A DNA stretch of 64,000 nt, from contig JAHQWE010000096.1 of the NCBI GenBank assembly GCA_019633985.1, positions 1 through 64,000 of the forward strand, read 5' to 3'. The stretch is from Acidiferrobacterales bacterium (lineage in GTDB: Bacteria; Pseudomonadota; Gammaproteobacteria; Arenicellales; Poriferihabitantaceae). The position numbers were made by a program, and so were the translations under genes. Positions 52,888-63,036 of the stretch are shown one piece after another (the first letter of the stretch is position 1; each line of letters starts with the position of its first letter). The notes under the pieces were generated by a model, which was given only the letters and a program-made list of their open reading frames with translations, was not told where the DNA came from and ran no database searches.

Positions 52888-53169
52888 TTAGTCCGTACGC
52901 GACTGGACTTCCAGTAAGTGATAGCCAAACTGGGTTTTGATTGGACCATGCACCTCGCCGACGGCGTCGTTGAACACTACTTTGTCAAACTCTGGAACCA
53001 TCTGACCCTGGCCAAACGACCCTAGATCTCCACCATTTCGACCGGAAGGGCAGCTTGAGTGCTGTTTTGCCATATCAGCGAAGTCGGCGCCATCTGCGAT
53101 TTGTTGTTTAAGTTGATTGCACTGGTCTTCTGTGTCGACCAGGATATGACGCGCTGTAGCTTGAGCCAT
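52888..53169 (-). CDS. parvulin-type peptidylprolyl isomerase
   Basis: 93 aa; 'ATARHILVDTEDQCNQLKQQI', 'CPSGRNGGDLGSFGQGQMVPEFDKVVF', 'KTQFGYHLLEV'. Confidence 0.93.
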   Translation of the reverse strand: MAQATARHILVDTEDQCNQLKQQIADGADFADMAKQHSSCPSGRNGGDLGSFGQGQMVPEFDKVVFNDAVGEVHGPIKTQFGYHLLEVQSRTD

Positions 53170-53258
53170 CGGAATTGCCTGAATAGTAGAGTTAAAAAAC
53201 AGATCGTAGCAGATACTTTGAAAATATAAAAATTGCGTGGTTTGCGTGGTTTGCGTGA

Positions 53259-56009
53259 TTAGTGCGCCTGTTTCCAGTTATCACCAATACCGCTATCGAC
53301 CAGTAAAGGAACCCGCAGTTCCGCAACAGAACACATAATTTCAGCAGTTTGGCTGGCCATGTCTTCCGCGGCATCTGATGCAACTTCAAGTACTAATTCG
53401 TCGTGTACCTGAAGAATAATGCGGGCAGGATTTTGTTCTTCAGTCAGCCACTGATCAAGTTGATTCATCGCCTTTTTGATGAGATCCGCGGCGGTACCTT
53501 GCATCGGCGCGTTGATCGCGGTGCGCTCAGCGTACTGTCTTCGCGCTGCATTTTTAGAGCGAATTTCTGGAAGATTTAATCTACGACCGAACAGTGTTTC
53601 GACATAACCCTGTTCACGCGCAATCTCTCGGGTTTCATCCATGTAGCGCTTAACGCCCGGATAACGGTCAAAATAGATTTCAATATACTCTTTGGCGTCT
53701 CTCTGTGGAATCTGTAGTTGCTTCGCCAACCCAAACGCGGACATGCCATAGATCAAACCGAAGTTGATGGCTTTTGCGCGTCGCCGTTGTTCGGCGTCTA
53801 CGGCTTCTGGTGAACCACCAAATACCTCTGCGGCAGTTGCGCTATGCACATCAATACCTTTCTGAAATGCGCTCACCAGTCCTTCATCCTCCGACAGATG
53901 TGCCATGATCCGTAACTCAATTTGAGAGTAATCGGCAGCCAGCAAGACATTCCCCTCATCAGCCACAAACGCTTCACGAATACGCCTACCTTCCTCGGTT
54001 CTAATGGGTATGTTTTGCAGATTGGGATCGCTGGAGGAAAGACGGCCGGTGGCGGCAACAGCTTGATGATAGGAGGTGTGAATACGCTGGGTTTCAGGGT
54101 TTATCAACAAAGGAAGCTTGTCGGTATAGGTGCTCTTCAATTTCGCGAGGCCGCGATGCTCAACGATCAGTTTAGGTAGTTCGTGATCCAGAGCGAGCTC
54201 CTGTAAAACACTTTCTGCAGTTGAAGGCTGGCCTTTGGGAGTTTTACTAATAACAGGCAGCCCTTGTTTCTCAAATAAGATTTCCTGAATCTGCTTTGGC
54301 GACGCGATATTAAACTCCTCACCTGCAGACATATGGGCTTTGCGTTCTATTTCACTGAGGCGGTCAGCGATCTCAGCACTTTGTTGATGGAGCATGTTGG
54401 GGTCGACTCTGACCCCATTGGTTTCGGTTCGCGCAAGGGTGTGCAGAAGCGGTATCTCGACGTTGGTGTACAAAGCGTAAAGACGTTCCTGTTTTTGTAA
54501 TTCGGGGAGCAGCGCATGATGCAAGCGCAGAGTGATGTCGGCATCTTCTGCCGCATAGTTTGCCGCCACATCAAGCGGAACCTGGTTGAATGTCAGTTGT
54601 TTCTTTCCAGTGCCTGCGACGTCGGAAAATTTAGTGGTAGTGACTCCTAGATGCTTCATTGCCAGCGTGTCCATATCATGTCTGGTGTTTCCGGCGTCTA
54701 ATAGATAGGACATTAACATGGTGTCATGGTCGACCCCGGCAAGCTGAACACCGTGATGGTGGAGCACCTCCAGATCATATTTAAGGTTCTGCCCGGTCTT
54801 ACTGGAGGAGGGATCTTCCAACAGTGGCCGGAGCTTGTTCAGCGCCGTTTCTAGCGATATTTGTGTCGGGGCATCTTCATAATCATGTGCCACTGGAAGA
54901 TAAGCCGCTTCCCCTTCCTTGTCGGAGAACGACAGGCCGACAAGACGGGCCTGATGGGCGTCCAAAGAAGTAGTTTCGGTGTCAAGAGCAAAAATATCTG
55001 CTGATTCGAGTCGCTTGATCCATCGATCAAGTGCTACCTCATCTAACAGTGTTTCGTAAGACTGGCTCTTATTTCCTGAGCCAGTATTATCGTTTGCGCT
55101 TCCCTCTGCTGGATCCGTTGATCCGCTAGTGCTCGGGGTATCTGCCGGCTTATCAAGCTCCTTGAGCCAGTTACGAAATTCAAGCTCAGTATAGAGTTCT
55201 CTTAACTTGTCCACATTGGGGTCTCCCATCTGCAGATCATCAAATTCGAGTCCGGTATCGACATCACATTTGACCGTGGCGAGCGTACGTGAAAGCGCTA
55301 GTAGCTCGAGATTTTCACGCAACGATTCTCCAACTTTACCGCCAATTTCATCTGCGCGGGAAACCAGTTCATCGAGAGATCCGAATTGGGTTAGCCACTT
55401 TACCGCGGTTTTCGGTCCGACCTTTGGCACTCCGGGAATGTTATCCGAAGAGTCCCCCATTAACGCGAGATACTCGATAATCTGACTCGGGGGGACGCCA
55501 AATTTCTCCAGTACCCCGGCTTCGTCCAATCGACTCTTCTTCATTGTGTCGACCATCACGACTTTTTCATTTACCAGCTGGGCCAGATCCTTGTCGCTAC
55601 TTACGATCATGACATGGAACCCGTTTTCCACAGCCTGTTCAGAAAGTGTGCCGATGACGTCATCCGCCTCCACGCCTTCGATGGACACCAGAGGCAGCCC
55701 CATCGCAGGGATAAGCTTCAACAAGTAAGCCAATTGAACGCGCAGATCATCGGGCATTGGCGGGCGATTTGCCTTGTATTCAGCATACATTTCATGGCGG
55801 AAGGTTTTCCCTTTCGCATCCATCACCATGGCGATATGCTGTGGCTGACACTCCTTAATTAGGCTACGAAGCATGTTCGCTACGCCGAACACAGCGTGGG
55901 TGGGTTGGCCATCTCTTGTTGATAAGCCGCCCTGACTACCCAATGCATGGTAGGCGCGAAATAAGAAAGAGGAACCGTCAATGAGAATGATTTCTTTGTC
56001 AGGTGACAT
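53259..56009 (-). CDS. polA: DNA polymerase I
   Basis: 'IILIDGSSFLFRAYHAL', 5'-3' exo, DEDD 3'-5' exo 'FALDTETTSLDA', polymerase 'LLAADYSQIELRIMAHLS', 'VHDELVLEV'; start moved from 56063 to MSPDKE. Confidence 0.98.
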   Translation of the reverse strand: MSPDKEIILIDGSSFLFRAYHALGSQGGLSTRDGQPTHAVFGVANMLRSLIKECQPQHIAMVMDAKGKTFRHEMYAEYKANRPPMPDDLRVQLAYLLKLIPAMGLPLVSIEGVEADDVIGTLSEQAVENGFHVMIVSSDKDLAQLVNEKVVMVDTMKKSRLDEAGVLEKFGVPPSQIIEYLALMGDSSDNIPGVPKVGPKTAVKWLTQFGSLDELVSRADEIGGKVGESLRENLELLALSRTLATVKCDVDTGLEFDDLQMGDPNVDKLRELYTELEFRNWLKELDKPADTPSTSGSTDPAEGSANDNTGSGNKSQSYETLLDEVALDRWIKRLESADIFALDTETTSLDAHQARLVGLSFSDKEGEAAYLPVAHDYEDAPTQISLETALNKLRPLLEDPSSSKTGQNLKYDLEVLHHHGVQLAGVDHDTMLMSYLLDAGNTRHDMDTLAMKHLGVTTTKFSDVAGTGKKQLTFNQVPLDVAANYAAEDADITLRLHHALLPELQKQERLYALYTNVEIPLLHTLARTETNGVRVDPNMLHQQSAEIADRLSEIERKAHMSAGEEFNIASPKQIQEILFEKQGLPVISKTPKGQPSTAESVLQELALDHELPKLIVEHRGLAKLKSTYTDKLPLLINPETQRIHTSYHQAVAATGRLSSSDPNLQNIPIRTEEGRRIREAFVADEGNVLLAADYSQIELRIMAHLSEDEGLVSAFQKGIDVHSATAAEVFGGSPEAVDAEQRRRAKAINFGLIYGMSAFGLAKQLQIPQRDAKEYIEIYFDRYPGVKRYMDETREIAREQGYVETLFGRRLNLPEIRSKNAARRQYAERTAINAPMQGTAADLIKKAMNQLDQWLTEEQNPARIILQVHDELVLEVASDAAEDMASQTAEIMCSVAELRVPLLVDSGIGDNWKQAH

Positions 56010-56075
56010 AGTGGCAGGTATGATCGATAGCAGCAGACCATATTGTACGCCGTAATTCGCCACTAGCCCCCATCC

Positions 56076-56816
56076 ATGTCACAAAACCGTTTGAACTTTC
56101 CCGACAAAGATCTGCGTCACTCCTCAATGCGTGTTACCAATACCGGCACCACGCAGGAGGAAATCGGAAAAATATTTCAGGTAATGTCAGAATTCGCGGA
56201 GGGGTTTGATCAACTCTCTGGCATTCACCCGGCGGTGAGTTTCTTTGGTTCTGCACGAACGAAAAGAAGTCACAAACACTATCGCTTTGCCCGAAGCACG
56301 GCCAAACTGCTCTCAGCCTCGGGATTTTCCATTATCAGTGGTGGAGGTCCTGGCATCATGGAGGCTGTTAACCGCGGCGCTCAGGATGGGGGTTCCCCAA
56401 GTATTGGGCTCAATATTGTCCTACCTGGTCGGAGCGAGACGCCGAATGAGTATCAGGATGTCAGTATTGCATTCCATAATTTTTTTGTTCGCAAGCTAAT
56501 GTTCGTGCAATACGCCTCTGCTTATGTGGTTATGCCAGGAGGACTAGGGACCCTGGACGAAGTCATAGAGTGTCTGGTTTTGATGCAGACAGATAAAGCA
56601 AGAAGGATTCCGGTTATACTGGCGGGTAGATCGTATTGGAAGGGCCTCGTTGACTGGTTGGAGGACACCTTACTCGCGGAAAAAACCATCAGTAAATCTG
56701 ATTTTGACCTGTTTCAAATTTTGGATGAACCTGAAGACATTCGTGATGCCATAATGGACCACTACGAATTACACGGGTTTAACCCACTCTTAAAGCGCCA
56801 GCATATACAGATTTAA
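56076..56816 (+). CDS. LOG family protein (cytokinin riboside phosphoribohydrolase-like)
   Basis: 246 aa; 'VSFFGSARTKRSH', 'IISGGGPGIMEAVNRGA', 'YVVMPGGLGTLDEVIECLVLMQ'. Confidence 0.93.
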   Translation: MSQNRLNFPDKDLRHSSMRVTNTGTTQEEIGKIFQVMSEFAEGFDQLSGIHPAVSFFGSARTKRSHKHYRFARSTAKLLSASGFSIISGGGPGIMEAVNRGAQDGGSPSIGLNIVLPGRSETPNEYQDVSIAFHNFFVRKLMFVQYASAYVVMPGGLGTLDEVIECLVLMQTDKARRIPVILAGRSYWKGLVDWLEDTLLAEKTISKSDFDLFQILDEPEDIRDAIMDHYELHGFNPLLKRQHIQI

Positions 56817-56891
56817 CGTAATGCTACTGTGGTTAACGCCACCTCGCCGTTGAGGGTATAGTGATGTTCAATTTTTAACAAATCTAAAGAT

Positions 56892-57224
56892 ATGCAAATT
56901 AAGCGTTTCAAGCTACAGATATTCACGGTTATCTTGTGCGCCTGCGGCGTTTTCGCAGTAAGCAGCCCCGGATTTACGGATGAAGCCAATCAGTCACTGA
57001 AACTGCCTGAGGATCTAGCGGAAAAGGCGACTCAGGGTGTCCCTCCGAAGTACGAGATCGAAGAGCGAAGAATTGGCGATAGGCTGGATCGAATCACCGT
57101 TCGTAGAGAAGACGGTATTGACGAAACGTACGAGAATACGGAAGTCGACTCACTCTGGGGAACCGCAGACAAAGAGCTGGGAGAGACACAAAATCTTCGT
57201 CGATGGACCATTGGCACCTGGTAA
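56892..57224 (+). CDS. DUF2782-like secreted protein
   Basis: 110 aa; signal-like N-terminus, 'IEERRIGDRLDRITVRREDGIDETYEN'; location near polA matches the Pseudomonas arrangement as I recall it. Confidence 0.75.
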   Translation: MQIKRFKLQIFTVILCACGVFAVSSPGFTDEANQSLKLPEDLAEKATQGVPPKYEIEERRIGDRLDRITVRREDGIDETYENTEVDSLWGTADKELGETQNLRRWTIGTW

Positions 57225-57262
57225 GGACGTTTTTTTTCAATCAATCGTTTAATCACGTTGTT

Positions 57263-57673
57263 ATGAAGTTCCCGGTTTTGGCATTGGTATTGATTTTCGG
57301 AGCGTTTCTTTCTTCTCAGATCGCGTTCGCAGACCATCATGGAAACGTTCGAATTTACAAGTTGAACTCTAAAGACCAATTTGTGAAGCAGCGATGGTTG
57401 AAGGATCGGGAACGACCAGGATGCCATGATTTACGTCGATCGAGAAAAGCGATTCGGTTTGCGCAAACCGGGTTTGCCTGGTGCACGGTATATAGCGGCG
57501 ACGATTGCCAAGCAGGTTCAGAACTCCCCGCACTTTGGGGAGGCAAAAATTACCGCACTGCAGACATCGACATCTCCCAACCACAGGTCAAACTCCTACA
57601 AGGGTCCGAGTGGTACCTGCATCCGGATAAAAATATACGTATTGGTTCCTGGCGCTGTGAATACGCAGAATAG
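57263..57673 (+). CDS. hypothetical secreted protein
   Basis: Signal-like 'MKFPVLALVLIFGAFLSSQIAFA'; several Cys in the mature part; track start 57203 moved to MKFPV. Confidence 0.6.
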   Translation: MKFPVLALVLIFGAFLSSQIAFADHHGNVRIYKLNSKDQFVKQRWLKDRERPGCHDLRRSRKAIRFAQTGFAWCTVYSGDDCQAGSELPALWGGKNYRTADIDISQPQVKLLQGSEWYLHPDKNIRIGSWRCEYAE

Positions 57674-57736
57674 CAAATCAAACGAGATTTCTGTTTGCAG
57701 CAGTGATTGATCAGAAAGGCTCTACTGGCTGTGCGC

Positions 57737-59899
57737 TCAGACTAAAGGAATGGATACAGTCACGATGACACCGTCAACATCTGCTCGATTTTCCGCCCAT
57801 GCGCTACCGTTGTGATATTCTGAAATTAGGCGAACGACGAATAGACCAAGACCGAGATGTGATTGCTTGGCATTAGTCTTACCATAAGACACCATCGGAT
57901 CAAACAAACGCTCTCTCAGCTTTTCTGGAATGGTTGGTCCTTCATTCAAAATGGAGATGTTGGCATGGTCTTCTGACTGAGCGATTCGCACAATAATACT
58001 GCTGCCCAAAGTGCTGAACTGCACCGCATTGTCAACGATTTTGTCGAACATTTGTGCCAGATGATCGGGGCTGCCGTTGATCCACAATGGAGCGGGGTCG
58101 GTTTGAACATAAAAAGGATATTGTGGGTAGCTCAGGTTGTATCCGCCAACGATTTCAGACACGAGTGCATTAATGTCTACCTTTTGTTTTATCTCGTCAC
58201 GCATAGCGTCTTCGAGATTCGCAGCTTCTGTCAGGCTGGTGAGGATCGCGCGCAATCGACCCACACCGTTTTGTGCGCGCTGCATGTGCTTGTTATCGCT
58301 GACACCGGGTAAATCTGTCTGCAATATTTCAAGCGAAGAGCTCACGACATTGAGTGGATTATTCATTTCGTGCGCTAACGTGTCGGGCATTCCTTCGAGG
58401 TAGCGGGTGTAACCGGATAACCGCGTTAGCATTCCGGTAATACTTCGCCCCAGATCCCCTAACTCATCCCGTGGGTACGTTCTGGTTGGAATACGATCTT
58501 CCAAAACCCGACCCTCGGCGGTAATAGATTGTTCGGTGGTTTGATACAGGCGACGAATCCGCGCAGTCAGTCGCCAGGCAAAAATCAGAAGGGCAAAAAG
58601 TACAAAGGCAAAGACCAGTAAGGTCACCAGAGTCAGACTCCGTAATAGTGAAAACTGGCGTTCCATAATGGCATTGCTGCTCTGCTCAACAATCACTGCT
58701 CCCAGAATACTTTGTTCTGATCGTATCGGATAACCAGCGACGATAATCTGTGCCTTTTGGTCGAGGGAGGGGCGAGCCTGGACAAGTGGTTCTCCTTTCA
58801 AGATTCTTGCAAATATCTTGTCTGGTCTAGAGGTGACGTCAGTAGAGACATCGACGAACTGGTCTGACGGTTTCTTCAGTAAATTGTCTATCATCCGCTG
58901 GGCTTTGCGATAGAGCCGAAGTAACCAGGTTTCCTCGGAAAAGGGTTCTTCCGGTTGCTCAATATTCGCCGAGAGTCCGCCCACCACGGCCCGCACTCTT
59001 TGTTCTTTATCCAGAATCCAGATACGCGACTGCGGTCGGTCCAGGCCTTTCAGAATTTTAGTGAGCTCAGGTGAGTTCAGTAAGACCTGCCCGGTCGAAC
59101 CCTCGGCCTGGCGTGGTGAGGTGGAGAGAGTTCTCGTGATTTCCCGAGTTTCTATGTTGTCGACATCCACAGCGAAGTATCCCAGGCGAGACCGTGTGCC
59201 AATCACATTGCGGGGTATTCGTAACTCTACCCGATACCCCCACTCAGTCTCGGCCATTTCCGCGATAAATGTGGTGATCGCCTCGCCCTTGATAGGGAGT
59301 TTCCAGTTCTCGTCGACCAGATAAATACTCATCCTCCCAGGGGCACGAGCAACGAGCAGATAGTGTCGGAGATCTCCATTCGGCAACTGCAGTAAGACCC
59401 GAATTTGATCGCTGTTGTCCAGCTGTAAACGATTCAGGTCACGGTAGACAATCTGATCATCATTGATTTCAAATAGTACATACAAGTCATTCTCAAAATA
59501 GCCGATGACATTGCTAAGAGAAAAGTCATCCGGATCGTCTTCTGCTTCACAGCTAAAGGGTGTGTCTCCGACATAAAAACTATTCTCTTCGAGAATGGTT
59601 TCCCAGTCAGCTATCTGTCCGTCTAGCTGAATGGGGTTAGGAAGGCCATGGGCATATAGATCATTCTTGCTGCCAAGTAGTTCCTGAACACCAGTATTGG
59701 GATTGAACAATTCCTGGCGATCGTTGAGCACTGTCGCAATGCCGTTGGCAGCAAGCAGTTGTGCGTCTTGTTGCCCCCTTAGCAGAAACTGTCGCATCTC
59801 CTGAACATAGTAATTTCCCATCCAGGGGATCACGAGCAACGACAAGGCAATCAAGATCAACTTGGTTTTGATGCTGAGAGCGCGGAGTGTTTTGAACAT
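57737..59899 (-). CDS. sensor histidine kinase resembling the 'proteobacterial dedicated sortase system' type, with CBM9/DOMON-like periplasmic region
   Basis: 720 aa; H box 'DTLAHEMNNPLNVVSSSLEIL', N box 'DNAVQFS', 'GLGLFVVRLI'; periplasmic 'NPIQLDGQIADW...ENDLYVLFEINDDQIVYRD...YRVELRIPRNVIG'. Confidence 0.88.
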   Translation of the reverse strand: MFKTLRALSIKTKLILIALSLLVIPWMGNYYVQEMRQFLLRGQQDAQLLAANGIATVLNDRQELFNPNTGVQELLGSKNDLYAHGLPNPIQLDGQIADWETILEENSFYVGDTPFSCEAEDDPDDFSLSNVIGYFENDLYVLFEINDDQIVYRDLNRLQLDNSDQIRVLLQLPNGDLRHYLLVARAPGRMSIYLVDENWKLPIKGEAITTFIAEMAETEWGYRVELRIPRNVIGTRSRLGYFAVDVDNIETREITRTLSTSPRQAEGSTGQVLLNSPELTKILKGLDRPQSRIWILDKEQRVRAVVGGLSANIEQPEEPFSEETWLLRLYRKAQRMIDNLLKKPSDQFVDVSTDVTSRPDKIFARILKGEPLVQARPSLDQKAQIIVAGYPIRSEQSILGAVIVEQSSNAIMERQFSLLRSLTLVTLLVFAFVLFALLIFAWRLTARIRRLYQTTEQSITAEGRVLEDRIPTRTYPRDELGDLGRSITGMLTRLSGYTRYLEGMPDTLAHEMNNPLNVVSSSLEILQTDLPGVSDNKHMQRAQNGVGRLRAILTSLTEAANLEDAMRDEIKQKVDINALVSEIVGGYNLSYPQYPFYVQTDPAPLWINGSPDHLAQMFDKIVDNAVQFSTLGSSIIVRIAQSEDHANISILNEGPTIPEKLRERLFDPMVSYGKTNAKQSHLGLGLFVVRLISEYHNGSAWAENRADVDGVIVTVSIPLV

Positions 59900-59930
59900 G
59901 TTGCTCGATCAAAAGTAGGTGTTTTTTAGT

Positions 59931-60626
59931 CTAGTCCGACTGCCAGCGGTAGCCCACACCAAATACTGTCTGGATCATGTCAAATTCGTTGTCGACTTCC
60001 TTAAACTTCTTCCGCACCCGGCGCACGTATCCGTTGATTGTATTCTTCTCTACATAACTCTGACGAGTTGTTTGCATGAGTGCTTCGTAGGTCTTCACAT
60101 GACCCGGATGGCGCGCAAGCGCTTCTATTAACCAAAACTCTGTCAAAGTAAGGCTTAATATATGCCCCTTCCAACTAACCGACATGCTACTCTGGTCTAA
60201 TTCCAAATCACCAAATACCAGGGCGGAGGGTTGATCGCTGGAAGTTTGTACTGCCGAAGCAATGCGAAATAAAGACGAAACGCGAACCGCCAGAAATTGC
60301 AGATTGACTGGTTTGGTAATGTAGTCCCAGGCATCAAGTCGAAGACCTGATACACGATCAATGTCGCTGTCCCGGGCTGTCAGAAAAATAATAGGTAACT
60401 TTGGGCTTTTTTGTCTAAGTTCTCGACATACATCGAAACCGCCATCAATATCGTCTTCAAGCATAATATCCAGAATCGCGAGGTCGGGGAGCGACTTGGT
60501 GAATCCTGCAAGTGCGTCTGGCCGGTTGCGATAGAGTTGTACGGTATAGCCTTGCGATCTCAGCGCGTCAGCATAGTTTTCTCTTTGGTCCACATCGTCT
60601 TCGACGATGGCTATTGTTCGTGACAT
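59931..60626 (-). CDS. OmpR-type response regulator
   Basis: 'TIAIVEDDVDQRENYADALRSQGY', 'DLAILDIMLEDDIDGG', 'FLTARDSD', 'YITKPVN', winged-helix C-terminus; start at MSRTIAIVEDD. Confidence 0.93.
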   Translation of the reverse strand: MSRTIAIVEDDVDQRENYADALRSQGYTVQLYRNRPDALAGFTKSLPDLAILDIMLEDDIDGGFDVCRELRQKSPKLPIIFLTARDSDIDRVSGLRLDAWDYITKPVNLQFLAVRVSSLFRIASAVQTSSDQPSALVFGDLELDQSSMSVSWKGHILSLTLTEFWLIEALARHPGHVKTYEALMQTTRQSYVEKNTINGYVRRVRKKFKEVDNEFDMIQTVFGVGYRWQSD

Positions 60627-60892
60627 AGTTATTCTTGTTTGATATCCGGAGTGAAAACGGGAAAAAGCGCTCGAATTATAGCGGATGCATTTCTGCGCCA
60701 GACATCGGGCAATCGCATTGAGGGCAAGTGCCATCAAAATACCAGTATTTCTGCTCTAGATAACCACCGTATAACAAATAATCCACAAGATGGCGCTCAA
60801 AAAGTAGGTGACTACAAACGCTAGGTTTTAAACGGGCCAGGTTGGTGTTTGTAGAATTATTCGGCACGAGCCTTTGCCCGAAATCGTCAATC

Positions 60893-60929
60893 TTAAAAAA
60901 AAATGGCCGGGGTTACCGACCATTTTTTT
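60893..60929 (-). terminator. probable terminator after the SGNH hydrolase (potentially bidirectional)
   Basis: A-tract, AATGGCCGG-GGTTA-CCGACCATT (one mismatch), T-tract. Confidence 0.75.
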
Positions 60930-60936
60930 AATTGAG

Positions 60937-61884
60937 TTATTGAGGTGTGATAGTCACTGACGGAGGCGAGGGGAGATAGGCATAAATTACTCGACCAGCA
61001 ATGGCATGGGATTTTGCGGTGGGATGAATTTGATCAAAGAATACAAACTGATCAAAGTTAGCGCCAAATCCGCAGTCATCGTTAAACTGGAAGGTGCGAG
61101 TATCCAAGCAAGCCTCTGTCGTGTTGGTGATTCCTCTTGCTGCTGCGTCATCGATAATATTGTCGAAGATGTCATTAATATCGAGCAACACCATATCGAT
61201 GTCGGCGATTCTTTCAATTCTGTTTACCGCACGTTCTAGCCGGCGATTAAAAACATAAGTGAGCCAGCTTGCACGGTACTTTGCTCTTCTGCCTTCACGA
61301 TCGACGGCATTTTTCAGAGTCTCCGGAATAATCCCGATGTCAGGGGCGGACACCACCATCAGTGCCTTGGCTCCAGCTCCTACTAGTAGGGTCAACTGTT
61401 GTTCGATTGAACTCACCGCCTTCCGGACAATTTCATAAGACTCACGACCACTGGCGTCCCGAGCGTCCCTGATATCATTGCCGCCAATAAACACGACGTA
61501 GGTCTTATCCTCCGGTGCGATACCGCCTCTGGGCAGCAGAAAGGCGCCGACCTGAGTAGAAAGATCGATGGGGGAGGTGCCGGCAGCACGAGCACCTGCA
61601 ACGGCAAAATTCAATCCGCCTTCACCACCTACCAGATGTAAGGAGGGTTGAAGATCATCGCCTGCAAGGGCGGCAGCAACCTCAACCGCAACTGGTCCGT
61701 TGCTGACCCTAGATCCCAGGTAAAACGGCGGGGGAAACGGGCCCTGACCTGGAACGCTTGCAAGATTGCCGATGTCTGACAGACTGTCACCAAACACAAC
61801 CATACTGTCGGCTTTCGCCAGGGTAGTCTGGAAACACAAAATAGCAACGATGAGAGATGATTTTAAAATATGATGTGGTTTCAT
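60937..61884 (-). CDS. secreted SGNH/GDSL hydrolase
   Basis: 'MVVFGDSLSDIGNLASV', 'NFAVAGARAAG', 'VVFIGGNDIRDA', 'VFFDQIHPTAKSHAIAG'; signal peptide after MKPHHILK. Confidence 0.92.
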   Translation of the reverse strand: MKPHHILKSSLIVAILCFQTTLAKADSMVVFGDSLSDIGNLASVPGQGPFPPPFYLGSRVSNGPVAVEVAAALAGDDLQPSLHLVGGEGGLNFAVAGARAAGTSPIDLSTQVGAFLLPRGGIAPEDKTYVVFIGGNDIRDARDASGRESYEIVRKAVSSIEQQLTLLVGAGAKALMVVSAPDIGIIPETLKNAVDREGRRAKYRASWLTYVFNRRLERAVNRIERIADIDMVLLDINDIFDNIIDDAAARGITNTTEACLDTRTFQFNDDCGFGANFDQFVFFDQIHPTAKSHAIAGRVIYAYLPSPPSVTITPQ

Positions 61885-62274
61885 TGTTTTTTTATTGGTA
61901 AGTTTTACTGGTGGTTTTGCTATGGACGACCTGTCGAGTCCACGCAAAGGTGACGTAAATCAAGCATTACGTCGACTCGGCAGGTTGGGCGATTGGCCAA
62001 AGAACCATAGCGACGTGGTTTCGCAAGCTAGGCTTTTCAGGATCTGACATTTGAGATACTCGCTGCAATTGGATTACCGTATTTTTGTTCTCAGCAGGAT
62101 GACGTTTTTGAAAATTTGAATAGAGTTCATACTTGCAGTGAAAAGGTTAGTTAGGTGAATGATCCTAATCAACAGGTTAAAATTAGCAGAGGGAAATCAT
62201 ATTGCCTATTAGGTTGAAGCACATGATAAGAATCAGTCCTGTAATGACAGATTGAAGAGGGCAGCAGAGTACCA

Positions 62275-62745
62275 ATGCTTGAAATAGATATTGTAAAGGC
62301 TGCCGCTACGCAAATGGCGACGGTGAGAACGTTGTTTGAGGCCTATCAGAAGGACTTAGGGATAGAGTTGTGTTTTCAGGGTTTTCAGGAAGAGCTGGAT
62401 GGACTGCCCGGAAAATATGCGCCTCCATCAGGTTTTGTATTGCTCGCAATGCAAGGCGACGCTGCTGTGGGTTGCGTTGCGGTAAGAGCGATTGATCGAG
62501 AGCAGGCAGAATTAAAAAGGTTGTTTGTGAAACCGGGGCTGCAGGGCTATGGAGTGGGTCAACGTTTGTTCGATTCGGCGATGAAAAAAACGGAAGAGCT
62601 GGGGTACCAAGCGATTCTTCTTGATACGCTGCCGCAAATGACGACCGCACAGAGAATGTACTTGAAAAAGGGGTTTGTTGAGATAGATGCTTACGTTCAC
62701 AATCCCATCGAAGGCGTACAGTACTTCAAGTATAGATTTACCTAA
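62275..62745 (+). CDS. GNAT family N-acetyltransferase
   Basis: 156 aa; 'AELKRLFVKPGLQGYGVGQRLFDSAMKKTEELGYQAILLDTLPQMTTAQRMYLKKGF'. Confidence 0.92.
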   Translation: MLEIDIVKAAATQMATVRTLFEAYQKDLGIELCFQGFQEELDGLPGKYAPPSGFVLLAMQGDAAVGCVAVRAIDREQAELKRLFVKPGLQGYGVGQRLFDSAMKKTEELGYQAILLDTLPQMTTAQRMYLKKGFVEIDAYVHNPIEGVQYFKYRFT

Positions 62746-63036
62746 GCTTCCGCGATGGACTGCCTGTGCCAGCCACGAAGTCGGTCAGTGCTTGACACTA
62801 AACCAGAACGATTGTTAAGGAGCTTGATCCGACCTGGTTTGGCAGTATCGTCCCGATTCAGAGAGTTGTACCTTGTGAAAGAGTGCCTATTCGTGTCGTT
62901 CATTGACGTCAATTTTTAATCTTTTCTGTTTTTTGTTGGCTAAAACAGAACTACCATCAAAATACCATTTTTTTTCCTCATTCCCGCCATCGACACAGGG
63001 TGTAATGGCTGGGCGTAGTCAATTTAAGAGGATGAG

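Noticed and set aside
56076-56816. LOG protein as an indication of cytokinin-based or CBASS/TIR-related signalling
   Set aside because: LOG-family proteins are common housekeeping nucleotide hydrolases; there is no effector or partner gene next to it.
60676-60867. 63-aa minus-strand ORF with a CPQC motif
   Set aside because: Short, overlaps the upstream region of the response regulator, no convincing start context; CxxC alone is not enough.
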